Notes: generated by a model not told the origin, from the letters alone. A stretch of DNA of 64,000 nt from Megascapheus bottae (GCA_024803745.1 JANJXV010000160.1:1680001-1744000), one strand, 5' to 3'; positions 11,200-23,696 are shown, numbered from the stretch's first letter. Numbers and translations: made by a program.

Positions 11200-11780
11200 T
11201 GTATTAGATACAGGGGAAATAACCAAATAATACTGGATACAGTTATGTGTGAGCAAACCAAAAATATAAAGAATGTTTTCTGGAAACATAAGGACCTGGG
11301 AAAAATGTGTTAAGTAAAGTAAATCAGGTCCAGAGAGAAGAAAGGATGCATGTTTTCCCCTATAAGTGGAACACAAAATTAATTCATAGATATATAAGTA
11401 ATCACTCTGGGGTAGTATACAAGTGTACATAAGTGTATGAATCAAACTATGATAGATTCAGGGGAAAAGTCAAAGGATAAAATTCCTTAGAAAGTCTAAC
11501 TCACAGTTCAACAAAATAATGCCAGAAAATATGGAAGGAAGTATTAAGGAAAGCAGGATAAGGACAAATGAAAAGAGGAAGAAGGAAGGATGCAGTTACA
11601 AAACCTAATATATGTCTTACAAAATTGGGAAAACTGAGGGAAGGTTAGGATTGAGAGGGATGGGTGGGAATGTTGAAAGGGTGACACTGATCAAGATGCA
11701 GGGTATTCATAAATGACTTTGTTGAATGGGAACTCCTTTGTACAACTACTTTAAAATTATAAAAATTTACATTTTAAATT
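11200..11780 (+). mobile_element. Old L1 3' end
   Basis: 'gttaagtaaagtaaatcagg' and 'ggatgcatgttttcccctat' match the end of L1 ORF2 and start of the 3' UTR ('gttaagtgaagtaagccag..catgttttctctcatatgtgg'). The copy ends near 'cctttgtacaactactttaa' in an A/T-rich tail. The same tail type recurs at 52960-53110. Strongly diverged and non-coding. Confidence 0.6.
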
Positions 11781-12529
11781 TAAAAAGTATTTTCTTATAT
11801 AATTACTAATTTTCAAAGTTAGAATAAGTGAAAATCCTTTTCTTCAGGTATGTCATGTTTGCTGAAAAGTTGATAAGCAAAACATTCCCTGAGTCAAAAT
11901 AAAATTATGAAACCACTATGTTGTGAGTGTTCAAACAGAAAGCATGAACACAGCACAGATGTCAGTCCACAAAAGAATTCTAGACACAACTAAAAAGAGG
12001 TGTAGCAAAATGAACTGCATTGATTCATGTCTATGAAAATCTAAGATTCCCATGGAATTCTCTAACTTGTGAGGGACAACAAGCATATCTTTAGGTAGGA
12101 GTCCAAACACAGACACATACGTACATTGAAAAGATCTTGTGGATCAATTATAAGCATAAGAATTTATGAAATCATGTGGAGATTTATGGAATTATCTTTA
12201 AACAATTACTAACCCTTCATCCTAAACAATTCAAAAAGGAAGTCATTAATATTTACTATGGCTAAGACTTACATAACAAGCATAAATAAACCACATTTTT
12301 GCATTCTTATTAGGAAGCCAGATACATCAAGGGTTTATACTGCTACATCACAGAAAACAAACAATTATAATACACAACATCATTATAATAAAACACATAG
12401 CCATATGATTGTACCAATACATGCAGGAAAGTTATGTGATATTTAAAATATAATATCAATTCATAATAAAAATAAAGAAGAACCCATATCCACATAACTA
12501 TGTCCATTCATGAGGCAGTAGCTAACTAA
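11781..12529. other. AT-rich sequence, no gene seen
   Basis: Short frames only. Parts may be old L1 too decayed to assign. Nothing else is supported. Confidence 0.35.
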
Positions 12530-12955
12530 CACACTGAGGAAAAGCTGGGAACTTTCTTGATAAGATCTGGAACATGATAGGGAAGAACACACATTGGAGA
12601 TAGGACAGCCTTTTAAATAAATGGTACTCAGAAAGTTGGAGATTTACATATCAGAAAACAACATCAAAACCACTTACAAGCCACAAAAATCAGGTCATAA
12701 TATATTAAAGCCCTAAACATGAGACATAAAACTTCTACAATAGTAAATAGGAGAAATGCCTCTGTACACTGGAATAGGAAAGGACACAGTTGGATGAGAC
12801 CTACAAAGCAGAGAACACCAAAGCAAAAATTTAAAAATGGCATTACCTCAAACTAAAATGCTTCTTCCCAGCTAAGGAAATAATCAACAAAGTGAAGAGC
12901 CAATCTGAAGAATGGGGAAAAAAATCTGTCAATATATATTTGAAAATGGGTTATA
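12530..12955 (+). mobile_element. Old L1 ORF2 C-terminal fragment
   Basis: 'gacagccttttaaataaatg', 'atattaaagccctaaacatg', 'ggcattacctcaaactaaaa', 'gcttcttcccagctaaggaa' and 'atcaacaaagtgaagagcca' follow, in order, the region of L1 ORF2 just downstream of the reverse-transcriptase core. No open frame persists. It may belong to the same insertion history as 11200-11780, but the order differs, so they are probably separate pieces. Confidence 0.75.
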
Positions 12956-12961
12956 TATACA

Positions 12962-13293
12962 GTGTGCGCGAGGAAGTCTAAACACTCAGCCAGAACAAGC
13001 AGATTCTGTTCCGAAGAAGCCAGGTCTGATTCTGCTCAAAAAAGCCAAGAGAATTTCCACAAAGAAAGTGATGCTTTTAGTAAGTCATGCTGTAAAAGAA
13101 TCAGTATGGAAAGGACTGCAACTGTGAAATCCATAATTAATCTGAGAATTATGCAAAGTCCAATATTAGAAAGCAGAAGGTGAGAAAAAGTGATGTGGCA
13201 ACTGTAGAGTCAGAATTGGTTGTCTTGTTTCAAATATTTCATCAGCTAAATCAAGATATAGTAGTTTAAATACCAACTCAATTTGAAGTAGAG
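12962..13293 (+). pseudogene. Candidate exon-like or decayed coding stretch
   Basis: A Ser/Lys-rich frame (12962-13183) is continued in another phase by a protein-like run ('SDVATVESELVVLFQIFHQ' around 13195-13250). The region ends at a near-perfect splice donor, 'gtagag' then 'gtaagt', with GT at 13294. Stops and a phase change make an intact exon unlikely. A retrocopy relic or coincidence is possible. I do not recognise a family. Confidence 0.2.
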
Positions 13294-15950
13294 GTAAGTA
13301 ACATTCAAGGAGCAATCGATATGATTTTAATTGTCTACTGGGAAAGAAGAGAAAAAATTGAAATTAAGGCTATACTACTTGTTCTTTCATAAAGTGTTAC
13401 CATCATCCAAGATAGGAAATAAAGGGAATTGGAAGGAAATAGTGAATTTTATTTTTACCATTTTAAGTTTTGACTCAAAGAATTAGGTGCTCTGAATTAC
13501 ACTGAAGTGAATCCCAGGAGATGGGTGCGGGGCAGGGGACATGTGGTTGGAAGAAGCAGCTCAAGATGATCATTGAAATTTTGACAGTACAATGTGGGAA
13601 CAAGGGCAGAAGAGGAGGAAATGGCAGAAGAGAGAACCAAAGATACTAAAGGTTGACAAATAGAGAGAGATCACAATGTGGAAAGGAATGAAAGGTGTAG
13701 AAGAAAGGAAGAGACAGGAAGTAGAATTGTTTTCTGAAAGGCAAGAAATAATTCCTTCAAGCATAAAACTGAAAGGGCTTCTTCAGACTGTGAAAAACTG
13801 AGGGAAGTTAATTCAAAAGAGATACTAAAATTGGTCACTGGATTTAATCTATAAGCCACCAGACATATGTTGATGGCTGAATAGTGCGAAGGAAGTGGTG
13901 GTGTGGAAACTATCATACTGCAGCGATGGAAGATGCTGGCTAAAGGAAGCCTGGCCAATCATGTTAAATATGAGTGGAGGTTTTCTGTTAAGCTGTTCCT
14001 TTTTTCCAAAGGACAGATAAATAGGAACATCGTAGTGTGCTTGTAAATAAACATGATTTTAAACAAAATGACTACAGAGAGAAGTAGAACACATAATGCT
14101 TTAAATAGTCAACAATTGATGCTTCATCTTAGGAAAGATCCAGCACTGTCACTTTTGCTACAGTGACACACTGAAGGTGAAGTGTATTTGAAAAGAGGAA
14201 AAAGGCAGAACTTGTATTATTACACCCTCTAATTCCCTATAAATTTGAGTCTCTTCTGGGTGGTAGAGATCAAAATATGAGGAGGAGAGGAATCATATGG
14301 CAGCAATGTGATTTCCAAATCTAGCAATTAGAATTCAAGGATAAATTGTTTGCTATTTGGGTTTGGAAATTTGTAATATTCAAATTTACCCAGAGTAACA
14401 CAGTTAAAGGTGCATGTCAACACTTGTGAGTTATTTCCTCATATCTAAATGGTTGCCATTTGCAACCACTTTCAAGTGTATTTGCTCAACAAATGCATGC
14501 TATTTGAGGAATCTACAGTGCCCAAACCATTCAAATCTGAGAAATAGGAGCTGGCTCAACCTACTGAAAGACCGCCAGGTACTAGGTTGTATTTGTAGTC
14601 ATGTGGTACTTAAGAAAATGAACCTTATTTAACCAAGAAGTCTCAGTAAAATCAAGAGCTGTTGGCTAAAATTTTGCATACACACTAGTCTTCTTTTTAA
14701 TCAATGTCTTTTCATCCTTTTAGGTGCTGTGATCTTTCCCATAAAGAAAACTTGGAAAACTATTCCCACAAAGCAGAATTAAATCACCAGTGAGAAGAAT
14801 TATTCATGGAAGGAGTAAGGGTGATTACTGGAAATCATTCTGGGCCATGCTCCATACTGTCTAGTGCACTCTGGAGAGATTATTACATCCATAAGCTGAC
14901 TTCTTACTCAGCAGGCTATCTTACAGTTCTCTAATGGCAAAAGCTAACTTGAGAACATCTGATGGTAATGCAAATTACACCATAAATAACAATGGAAATG
15001 AATTTTAGTTAGTGGAGAATCAATTGATTCTCCTTGTAGAATTCATAATAACCAAGACATTCATGTCATATTTGATATTGATAACTTTCTGAATTGATTA
15101 GTAAATTATTTCTTCATTTTTACATGTACTGCAGCCATATGCAGACACACATCAATTTTTCAAGTTGAATCAGACCTCATTTAAATTTTATACTGTTCCT
15201 CCATTACCAGTAAGGGAAATGAAGAATTTGATATATTATTATATGTTAAACTTTTAACACAGTCATGAATTCTGTTTCTAAAACACCGAGTAGTTGGGCA
15301 ATTGAAATAAGCACACTTTTAAGACCAGCACAAAATTTTTTCCTACAGTACTTACAATTAAACCTCATTTTAGTAACATCACAATATTAGTGAAAAAAGT
15401 CTTAGTCTCTCTTTCAGATAGATATACTAATTAAGTATATTCACTTCATCAAACAAAATAGTGGGATTAGATCAATGCTGTGCATATTTGTACAAATAAT
15501 ATAACCTTCACTTTTTGTGAGGAAAGGAATGCTCTACCAAATGAGGACTAGTTAAAATGTGGAAGAATAGACCCTTGGTCGTGGCGTAGCTATTTTTACA
15601 ATGAAACCTGAACTTTGTCTAACAAGTTCCCTGGGGAATTAAGAGAAAAACACATTGAAATAGAGAATATAAATTTTAGCACAAAATTACATGGACTAAC
15701 TTTAGACTTTAGAGTAAATATTCACATTATATACAACAGGACTGAATTTCTCATGAATAAAATATACAAAATTATCAATACTTAATTTTGTCTAGAAAGT
15801 AAAATGCATAATTGCCCAAACATTTCTCACTGGTTTTTAAAATGTACATGATACTTCAGATGATGACAGTTTTTGGTATTGGAAATGATTATACAATAAA
15901 TTCTAACTGGTCTGAAAAAAAAAGAAAGTAAAGTGCAGAGGAAAGCAATT
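13294..15950. other. Unique sequence, no gene seen
   Basis: About 2.6 kb with no recognised repeat family, no CpG enrichment and only short overlapping frames (13570-13958 minus, 14414-14632 plus) lacking any domain. Mostly AT-rich. Confidence 0.4.
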
Positions 15951-15954
15951 CATG

Positions 15955-16035
15955 AGGGGCCGAGAGCATGGCCTAGTGGTTGAGTGTTTCTCTAACATTC
16001 ATGAAGCCCTGGGTCATTGAGTCATTGCTGCTATA
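15955..16035 (+). mobile_element. ID-like tRNA-derived SINE fragment
   Basis: 'catggcctagtggttgagtg' is a clear A-box type segment, and 'catgaagccctgggtcattg' follows in the B-box position, which is degraded. The copy lacks an obvious A-rich tail. Confidence 0.7.
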
Positions 16036-16128
16036 GTGCTTGGATCTAATATCCATATATTAAGGATACTATATGCCTTTTGTTCCTTTGGTCTTGACTT
16101 AATCAAAATGATTTGCTCTAATATGTTT

Positions 16129-16630
16129 CTTTTTTACTATTTTTATTGTAATTGATAAAAGGGTTACATGATATTGTGCATTAATTCACATACATTGATA
16201 CCCTTTCACATGTCTTGGTCCACATTACCCTCCCCCCCACCCCCCATCTTGGTTTTCCCCCCTTCCCTATCCAATTTCAAATAACCAAATACAAATATAT
16301 CCAATATATCAGATTACAATGTGAGGTACTATAATAATATGATATAACCAAGGGACAGCAAAAGAGATGAGAGATAACATAGTACATTAAGGACAACAAT
16401 CATTCATTATATGGCTTTTGTTTCAATATCATGGAGGTCCTTTCAATTAGCTTCATACTATATGGCCTTATGTATCAAGGTTTTGCTCTATTAGAAATCT
16501 CTGCTAGTAGAGCCCAAGGTTTCTACTGATTATGACAAATGAGGGAAACCATTGAGCCTAAGTTCCTTTGAGTCTGGCTTACTTCACTTAATATGACTTT
16601 TTCTAAGTCTTTCCATTTCATAACAAATAG
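16129..16630 (-). mobile_element. L1 3' end, antisense
   Basis: Starts with the reversed 3' terminus ('ttttattgtaattgataaaa', 'gggttacatgatattgtgca'), passes through the reversed G-rich tract ('accctcccccccacccccca') and the 3' UTR. It ends in the reversed ORF2 C-terminus, where 'tttctactgattatgac' contains the stop codon. 5'-truncated. Same family as 35379-35946, 57741-58505 and 59543-60195. Confidence 0.9.
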
Positions 16631-16674
16631 GTCTAATCTGTTTCTTAAAGAGAAAATAAACGGGTTTACTGGGC

Positions 16675-16912
16675 TGTTGTTTTCAGTTTTTTAATAGGTG
16701 GGTCCTGCTTGAAGTAAGGCCTGGTTGCTGTCTATGAGCTTTTCATTCAAGGTTAGTGCTTGAGCCACAACCCCAGTTCTGGTTTTTTTTCTGGAAGAGA
16801 TAATAGTCTTATGGATTTGCTGCTGGGATGGCATTTAACCACAATCCTCAGATCTCAGCTTCCTGAGTAGCTACGATTACAGGTATAAGCCAGTGGCACC
16901 TGACTTAAACAA
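16675..16912 (-). mobile_element. Composite SINE, antisense
   Basis: Reversed blocks: 'ggtgggtcctgcttgaagta', 'aaggttagtgcttgagccac', 'cacaatcctcagatctcagc', 'tgagtagctacgattacagg'. The head with 'gattacaggtataagccagt' is well preserved, the tRNA-like part less so. Confidence 0.8.
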
Positions 16913-17690
16913 GTTTTAATCTAAATTTTACGTATTTTATATAACTAAACATAATGGCATTTCCAACAAGAAAAGTCAAAAGTCTTATTAAGCAATGCTT
17001 TGCATACTGTTACATCTATAACTAACCATGATTTAATTTCAGGTAATCATATTCTCAAAAGATCAGTTGCTTTATAAATATTGCTGTAAATTAAAAGAAG
17101 TGGGAGTCAAAGAAGAGAAACAATCCAATAGTCAAGGCACAGAAACCGTAAATTCCCTTTGTTCAATTTAAGAGAACCTGGAAAACATGCAATTTTATAA
17201 CATAAGCCCTCCTGAAAAAGTTAACATTTTTGAACCTACTAATTAACGCTGATACTTAGTGCAAGCTGTATAAAATTGTTAAGAATTAATTAACTAATAT
17301 AGTCTAAATAGGATCTCATTATGAACTGTAAAAACACAGGGAGGCACCTGCAAAAATTGCCTGAGGCTTTTCAAATGTAAGAGTGATAATAAGTAATCAG
17401 AGAAAGAAAGTTTCCTTAAATTAGTCGATTTATATTTTAGATTTGGGCAAGAAAGTTATTTTTAACATTATTCTAAAAGCTTCAATATTTTAAAATAGAA
17501 AGAAGTCAATGCATTTTAATCATCTACTGTGAAATGCCCAGAAGTGAAGTTGTTCATAGATATCTGCAAAAAAATTAGACTCCTGAATATGCTAGAAGAC
17601 CAACAATGACATGAGGCAAGAGGTATTCTTAACACAGCTGCCAGGTCTTTGCAAAGGCTAAGTCAGATGCTACCATGGCTGTGTCCAAAA
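16913..17690. other. Unique AT-rich sequence, no gene seen
   Basis: No recognised repeat, RNA gene or supported frame. Confidence 0.4.
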
Positions 17691-17879
17691 TCCAGGCATG
17701 CATAGTCTCTCTTCATTCAGTCAAAGCCAAACTCCCGGAAGAGAGTGTCAAGACCTTCTGTTATCTGCAAGCATAGCAGCAGCCCTGCCTGCCTCCTCTC
17801 TGATCCCATCTCCTCCTCGCCCTTCACTCCCACCAAGTGCAGTGGTGTACATACTTGATGTTACTTCAGGGTGGCAGGT

Positions 17880-18175
17880 GATCTCTAACATGAAACAGCT
17901 CAGATCATCACTTTCCTCTGCCTGTGTGTTTCTCCCTGATGGTCACCAAACCCCCAACCTGCACACTTTGCTCATAGGTCACTTTCTCAAAGACCACTCA
18001 GCCACTGCTACCCTGCCTCATGCATTTTCAATCCTTATTCCTGTTTGAACTTTTCTCCTTTTATCCTTCTGATGTCATGTTCCTATGTGCAATATAATTT
18101 ACTACTTTATTATGCTGAGTATTTATTATCTGGTTCCCTCTACAATATAAGCACTGGAGACTGTCCTAAAAGCTG
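17880..18175 (+). repeat. Ancient L2 3' fragment
   Basis: 'ggtcactttctcaaagacca', 'ctaccctgcctcatgcattt' and 'gctgagtatttattatctgg' follow the L2 pattern 'cactttctcagtgaggcc..cctgctttatttt..atttattgtctgtctccc'. The 116-codon frame at 17698-18048 runs through it. It has no domain, and I treat it as incidental. Confidence 0.6.
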
Positions 18176-18197
18176 GATGTAAATTTACAATGAAGTT

Positions 18198-18345
18198 TTT
18201 AAATTGTATTTTATTATCAGGATAAAGTATAGAGGGATTGCAGTTACATACATCGGGTATGGGGTACATTACTTCTCAAACCTTGATAACCCCTTCTCAT
18301 ATTTTTGTACCCCTTCCTCTTCCTCCACCCCTTCCCAATCATCTC
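18198..18345 (-). mobile_element. Old L1 3' end, antisense
   Basis: 'attttattatcaggataaag', 'cttctcaaaccttgataacc' and 'cttcctcttcctccacccct' match the reversed 3' terminus of the same older L1 variant as 8436-8660. Confidence 0.75.
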
Positions 18346-18777
18346 CTAACCAGGAATTGTTAATGCTAACTGATATTTAAAGGCTATGATATACCTACTC
18401 TTTTTAGACAACTGATGTTTTCAAATCATTTGGAATAAATATAATTCATTCAACTTCTTTTCAGACTTCTGGTGAGTACCAGAAAGGATTTACTAATGGA
18501 TATTTAGCTTCCTAACATGGCACAAGCATTCAATAAGGTACCAACTAAACTGGAATTATAGTAAAATCACCTTCAGTAGCATGAATCATAAGTAATGATT
18601 GACAACAGATAACTACCAAGGCTTTTTTTCTACAAGAGCCTATAAATGATCTCAATCTGTCTCTTAGAAGAAACAAACACCAATAATATCAGTGGAGATA
18701 GGAAGGTTGGGGCAGAAAAGCAACCCAGAAAAAAACTCAAACTCTTAGAAAGGAAAAAAAAATAACTAAAGCAGAAA
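18346..18777. other. Unique sequence, no gene seen
   Basis: No recognised repeat or supported gene. Confidence 0.4.
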
Positions 18778-18842
18778 GGGCCAGGGACATGATTCAAATA
18801 GTATAGCACACACAACTCTGTCCTCAAAAATCATGAGTACAG
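18778..18842 (+). mobile_element. ID-like SINE remnant
   Basis: 'agggccagggacatgattca' with 'atagtatagcacacacaact' resembles the tRNA-like half of ID SINEs ('ggctggggacatggttcaagtgg..'). Decayed and short. Confidence 0.4.
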
Positions 18843-19640
18843 TATTTATCTTTCATTAATTCACACAATAGAGTGGCTAAAACTTTTTATAGGTACTGGC
18901 TTTATGAAAATTATTTAGTACAAAGTGAGGGTCAAGATTTAAAGACATTGCCTAAGCTACCAGAGCTTTGAAAATATCTGAACACTGCACAGATAAATAT
19001 TAAGGTCATTCTGTGAAGGATAAGGGGATACCTGGTATGCTATGACAGCTCATAAGTGATGATGAACCTTCACTGAAACACTGATTCATGAAGACACTTT
19101 GGGCAGTAGTGCTCCCTGTAATTACTACTCTGGCTGTTTCTTTCACTTCTTTATAAGGCTAAATAATTCCTAGAATTTCATGCCCTGTCTTCAAGTGAAA
19201 TTAAATGTAGAATACTACAGCAGTGCTTTTACTTGGGAACTTGTGGCAAACACATTTGTCCAGCCTTGTCCAACAAACAGAGGAGGGACACTGGCATAGC
19301 AACTCAGGCTTAGGGAGAACCTAAGCATGACATTTAGAAAAATATTTGTGAAAAAGAAGGGTTTTGTTTCCACAGCAACCAACTTTCTTAGTCTTCTGAG
19401 CTCTACTAAAAATAAAACAAATGAAAGCTGGTAAGAGAAACAGAGTAAGGTCTAATGTAGAATGGCACACAAAGCAAAAATAAAGGACGCTGAAGCCAAG
19501 TTCATTGGAAGAAGCATAGCAAATCCTCAGTTAATCATGAGTGTCCTAATCTGGTCATGACCCTTTAAATCTTCATTTCTTTATTTTTTGGTAACTACTG
19601 GCCGTGAGATTCTTCTCTCTCCATAAAGCAGAGCCTCCAG
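18843..19640. other. Unique sequence, no gene seen
   Basis: No recognised repeat or supported gene. Confidence 0.4.
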
Positions 19641-20379
19641 AATTTATTCATCTTGTACAATTGGGTTTCAGTGCCCAGGATCAGTAACTCTCTTGCCTCT
19701 GTTCTCGGCTACCCATCACCGCAACACTGTGAGGCTATTTTAGGTAACTTGTACAAGTCTTTGTTGTCTTGTGATGAGGTTACTTTGCTTAACACAACAT
19801 CTTCAGAATTCATCCCTACAGCTGCCTGTGGTTGAACTCCCTTCTTTTCTAGGGTTCAATAATACCCAATTTTGTGTATATAACACATATACTTTGTCCA
19901 TTTACCTGTGGTTGAGCCCTTACCACTTCTTGAGTATGGTGCACAGTGCTTCAATCAACATTGGGATTTGGGTTTTCTTTGAGGTATCTTAACTTACCCT
20001 TTAGTAACAAGTCAATGCCTGGCCTCATAAAATGAATTTGTTTTAGTTTTTGAAGTAACTAAAGAGTCATTATTGATTCTCCTTTAAATGTTTGGTATGG
20101 TTCATCAGTGAAATGTAATGGTTTAAGCTTTTCTCCTAAATGACTGTATGTCATTTCTACATTCCATTTCTTCATGATTAAATGCATAAGTGTTTTATGT
20201 TTGTAGGACTGTTTCCCAGTTCCCCTAGGTCAATTATTTTTCTTTCAGATAATTGTTATAAATTCTAATGGTCCTTTCTCTTTCTGAAGCATCCATTGTA
20301 ATACCTCCTCGCTTTTTATCTAAATTTATTTATTTTTATATTGTTTATTTCTTAGTATAGATGAAGAACTTTAATTTTT
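19641..20379 (-). mobile_element. Old L1 ORF2/3' region, antisense (part 1)
   Basis: 'gtatggtgcacagtgcttca' and 'atcaacattgggatttgg' mirror the reversed ORF2 C-terminus. Further along, 'gcctcataaaatgaatttgt' and 'aattctaatggtcctttctc' mirror the reverse-transcriptase region, so internal sequence between them is missing. It continues beyond the nested SINE at 20380-20575. No open frame remains. Confidence 0.7.
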
Positions 20380-20575
20380 CTTTTTTTTTGCCAGTCCTGG
20401 GCTTGAGCTCAGGGCCTGAGCACTGTCCTTGGAGTTTCTCAAGGCTAGAGCTCTACCACTTGATCCTCAGCACCACTTCCGGCTTTTTCTATGTATGTGG
20501 TACCGAGGAATCGAACCCGGGTCTTCATGCATGCTAGGCAAGCACTTTAACCACTAGGCCAAACTCCCAGCTCCT
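20380..20575 (-). mobile_element. SINE nested in L1, with target-site duplication
   Basis: A clean antisense copy: poly-T, 'gccagtcctgggcttgagct', 'agctctaccacttgatcctc', 'ggaatcgaacccgggtcttc' (reversed B box) and 'accactaggccaaactccca' (reversed A box). Flanks form a 17-bp duplication with two mismatches, 20363-20379 'gaagaactttaattttt' and 20576-20592 'gaaggagtttaattttt'. It is the best-preserved tRNA-like promoter in the window, so a fairly late insertion into the older L1. Confidence 0.93.
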
Positions 20576-20592
20576 GAAGGAGTTTAATTTTT

Positions 20593-20700
20593 ATAAGTTC
20601 ACTGATTTTTGTCTTTACTGATTTTCCATTTTCTTTGTTTCTATTGCTGTTTTGGTTCTACATTAAATACTAATTTCTGCAAACTAGACTTCATTTGTCC
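20593..20700 (-). mobile_element. Old L1 ORF2 antisense (part 2)
   Basis: Continuation of the L1 split by the nested SINE: 'tgatttttgtctttactgat' and 'ctattgctgttttggttcta' continue the reversed ORF2 sequence. Confidence 0.55.
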
Positions 20701-20769
20701 TTTTTTTTTCAATGTCATTATAATGTGTAATGTATAATATTAGGTTACTTATTTGAAACACTTCTTGTT

Positions 20770-21060
20770 TCATTTTGACTGTCCTGGGTTTTGAACTCAA
20801 GGTTTTATGTTTGCTAAGAAGGTGCTCGGTCACTTGAACCAAAACTCCAGATCTATGTTGCAGTTATTTTTAAGATAGAGCCTCAGTGATGGACCTTGAT
20901 ACTCCTGTTCACTCTTCTCAGACTAGCTGGACTACTAGCACATGCCGCCATTCCCAGCACCTGTTGAAGTGGGATTTCATGAAAGCTTCTGCCTATACTA
21001 AATTCTGATTTTCCAGATCTCTGCCTCCTGTACAGCTGGAGTGATAGGTGTGTGCAATTG
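20770..21060 (-). mobile_element. B1/ID-type dimeric SINE, antisense
   Basis: 'tcctgggttttgaactcaag', 'aaggtgctcggtcacttgaa', 'tttttaagatagagcctcag' and 'tctctgcctcctgtacagct' follow the reversed order of an ID-half fused to a B1/7SL-like half. It differs from the composite family by lacking the 'ccaattaaccacc' block. Related decayed copies are at 23155-23375, 31755-31935 and 45872-46050. Confidence 0.65.
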
Positions 21061-21436
21061 GTTATGAGAGATCTTATGACCTTTCTCCCTCCAGGATGAC
21101 TTTCAATGGCCTGGGCAGTTTTGCTTTATATATTTACTCTTATGATAGTGATTATGTATTTACCACTATTATGATTTCTTGGTGAATTGGAACTTACATA
21201 ACTACATATTGTTTCTGTTTATGTCTTAGAACAATTTTTACTGAAATTCTACTCTGTATGATATAAATATAGCCACTTCATTCTTTTTTTTTGCTTGCCT
21301 TTATCATGGGATGTCTATTCTTTTCCTTCACTTTCATCCTACACATGCCCTTAAATGTAAAGTAAGTTACTTATAGCCAACATATAGTTTGATTTTAAGC
21401 TACACGTGCACATGCAAAAATACATATAAAATTTTT

Positions 21437-21630
21437 GAACTCAGGCACGCTTACTTGATTTACGTGGTTGGCCAGAACTCTACCATTTAAATCAGTACAG
21501 CCCTGCTCTTTGCTCGTTATTTTACAGATGTGGTCTAGAAAACTCCTCACTGACTGGCCTTGGACCACAATCCTTCGGATCTCAACCTGCTGAGTAACTA
21601 TGATTACAGGCCTGACACACCAGTCTCCAA
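21437..21630 (-). mobile_element. Composite SINE, antisense, decayed
   Basis: 'tgaactcaggcacgcttact', 'ccttggaccacaatccttcg', 'gatctcaacctgctgagtaa' and 'tatgattacaggcctgacac' give the reversed block order with several losses. Confidence 0.7.
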
Positions 21631-23150
21631 ACTCATCCTGTTTTCCATGTAGCCTCTCTAAGACAATAGTAATTTAAATGTCTCTTGTGCCATGAATAAT
21701 TCATCCTTTCTTATTATCACATTTCTCTACCTTCCAAGGTAACTTTCTTTGTTTTAAAGTTCATGTGATCAAATGGGGTCTACCTAAATTTTACAATGGA
21801 GGAGAGTTTCCTTATTTTAAAACCTGGTCTACAAACTTAATCCTATCTGTAAGGCCCTTTTCCCTATACAATTCAAGCTATTCATAACTTGTAGAGATTA
21901 GGAATCATTATCATACCTACTACAGTCACAAATCCAAGAAACAAATACTCATGAATACTACTTACGCCAAACAACACAGATCTGTTGTCCTAATCATAAC
22001 TCAGGGATCTCTAGGAAATAAATGTCATCAACAGAATATTACTCTTAAAATAAAGCTCTTAAATTAACTTAATGAAGATAAATACATTATTTAGTTTTAC
22101 AATCTTTATCGCTGTATGCAGTCGCTAGTACTACACAAAGGTCAAGGTGCTGTGGTGTGGGATATATGAATAGTTAATAACCAACATTTGTTCTCAGTCT
22201 TCCTCCATTTGGAAGAATAGATGGAGTCATTACTATTGTGTACAGTGCCTTGAAGCCAGTTTAAATAAGTCACTTTTTTACTGGGCTTGATTTATATAAA
22301 CTATTAAACAATTTCAATGGATCAAAAGACAATATTGCCCCACAGAGTCATCTGTCATTTGTTTATTCTCATTAGCTGTATGAAAAATAAACCATGGAAC
22401 TGCATAAAAATATATTGGAATCAAAGCTTTCTTTACTGTTTAAATTATAATTCAGAACTCTGAATTTAAATGCTGGGAATGTAAAAAAGCAAGCAAACAA
22501 TGGCATTAAACAAGGCTGGAAAGTCACTACAACCTCTTTAACAATTTGCCTTTGGAGTACATGGCTGTCTGTAAATATCTCCTAATGTAATAGTAGACAA
22601 GGGTCAAAAGTACTAACCCCTGAGATTCACTATTCTCCTCTGAATAACAACCTGTTTTTCATGGGATGTTTTAAAGATAGAGGCAATTCACAAAAGTGCT
22701 TTAACAATGTATTTGCCTAGGATACTTTCAAAATATTAACCTGACTCTGGTTTCAGATTTGGTATTATATCTGATTCATACAGTTTACTACTATTTATTC
22801 ATTTTATTTCTAATTTCTAATACACAGTCAATAGTACTGATGATGAGTTAGGCAAGGAATTAGGAAACCTTGTGTTTGAGAATGATGTCTCAGATGTTAA
22901 TTTTAAAAATTTTTACATATCGGCTACTGACATTAGCAGAATGGATTGTGATACACAGCATTGTCTTACTGACTCCCACAATCCTTGCAAAATCTGTTTG
23001 TATATCCAAGGGTAAACACTATTCCCCAAAAATTCTGTCAAGAGTTCATGAGATACAACCCATTCTACAAGAGTTAATAACATAAAATAGTGTCCAAACC
23101 TCCTCTTCTTGAAAGGAATCTACTAGTATTATCACTGCTATTTTTTGCTT
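21631..23150. other. Unique sequence, no gene seen
   Basis: About 1.5 kb of AT-rich DNA without a recognised repeat. The frame at 22870-23085 has no domain. Confidence 0.4.
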
Positions 23151-23154
23151 CACT

Positions 23155-23375
23155 TTATTTTGACATTTTAGCACTAGGAATTGAACCTATGCCTCCCACG
23201 GGATAGGCAATCATTCTACCTAGTAATTCTTGGTGTTCTTTGATTTGCATTTGTATTTGGTGTTTGAGAAAGAAGCTCACTAACTTTCTTTTGTTTGGCT
23301 CCAGACAACACCGTCCTGCCTCCTGAATAGCTAGCTGAGACATCAGTCATGTGCCACCATATTGGGCACATCGCT
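23155..23375 (-). mobile_element. B1/ID-type SINE, antisense, decayed
   Basis: 'agcactaggaattgaaccta', 'gggataggcaatcattctac', 'tcctgcctcctgaatagcta' and 'catgtgccaccatattgggc' are reversed ID and B1-like blocks. Confidence 0.6.
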
Positions 23376-23696
23376 TAATAAAGCCACACTAGGTATGATC
23401 AATGGCAAATAAAATTTCAGTGGCTGTGAACTACGAAGTCACTAAGCTAGGCAAGTCTTACCCTGGACACAGAAGTGCTCTTAGTGGTCCTTTGAGGCAC
23501 CCTGGTGCAATTACAAAGCCTTCTTGTCATGCTATGTAGAACAACACAGCCAGGCACCAGGCTTCACCTATGCTGTCTCCACTGGTACAGTCTCATCTAC
23601 ATATGGCTCATATATGTTTAAGTTCAGTTTCAAAAAATGTGTGTCCACTACTTCAGGAAATAAACAGCAAAATGCAAATTCAAAATTCCTTCACAT

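Noticed and set aside
15955..16035. Functional tRNA gene
   Set aside because: The A box is recognisable, but the B box is degraded and no cloverleaf forms. It is a SINE fragment.
17698..18048. 116-codon plus-strand frame
   Set aside because: Its second half lies in an ancient L2 fragment. There is no domain and the composition is ordinary.
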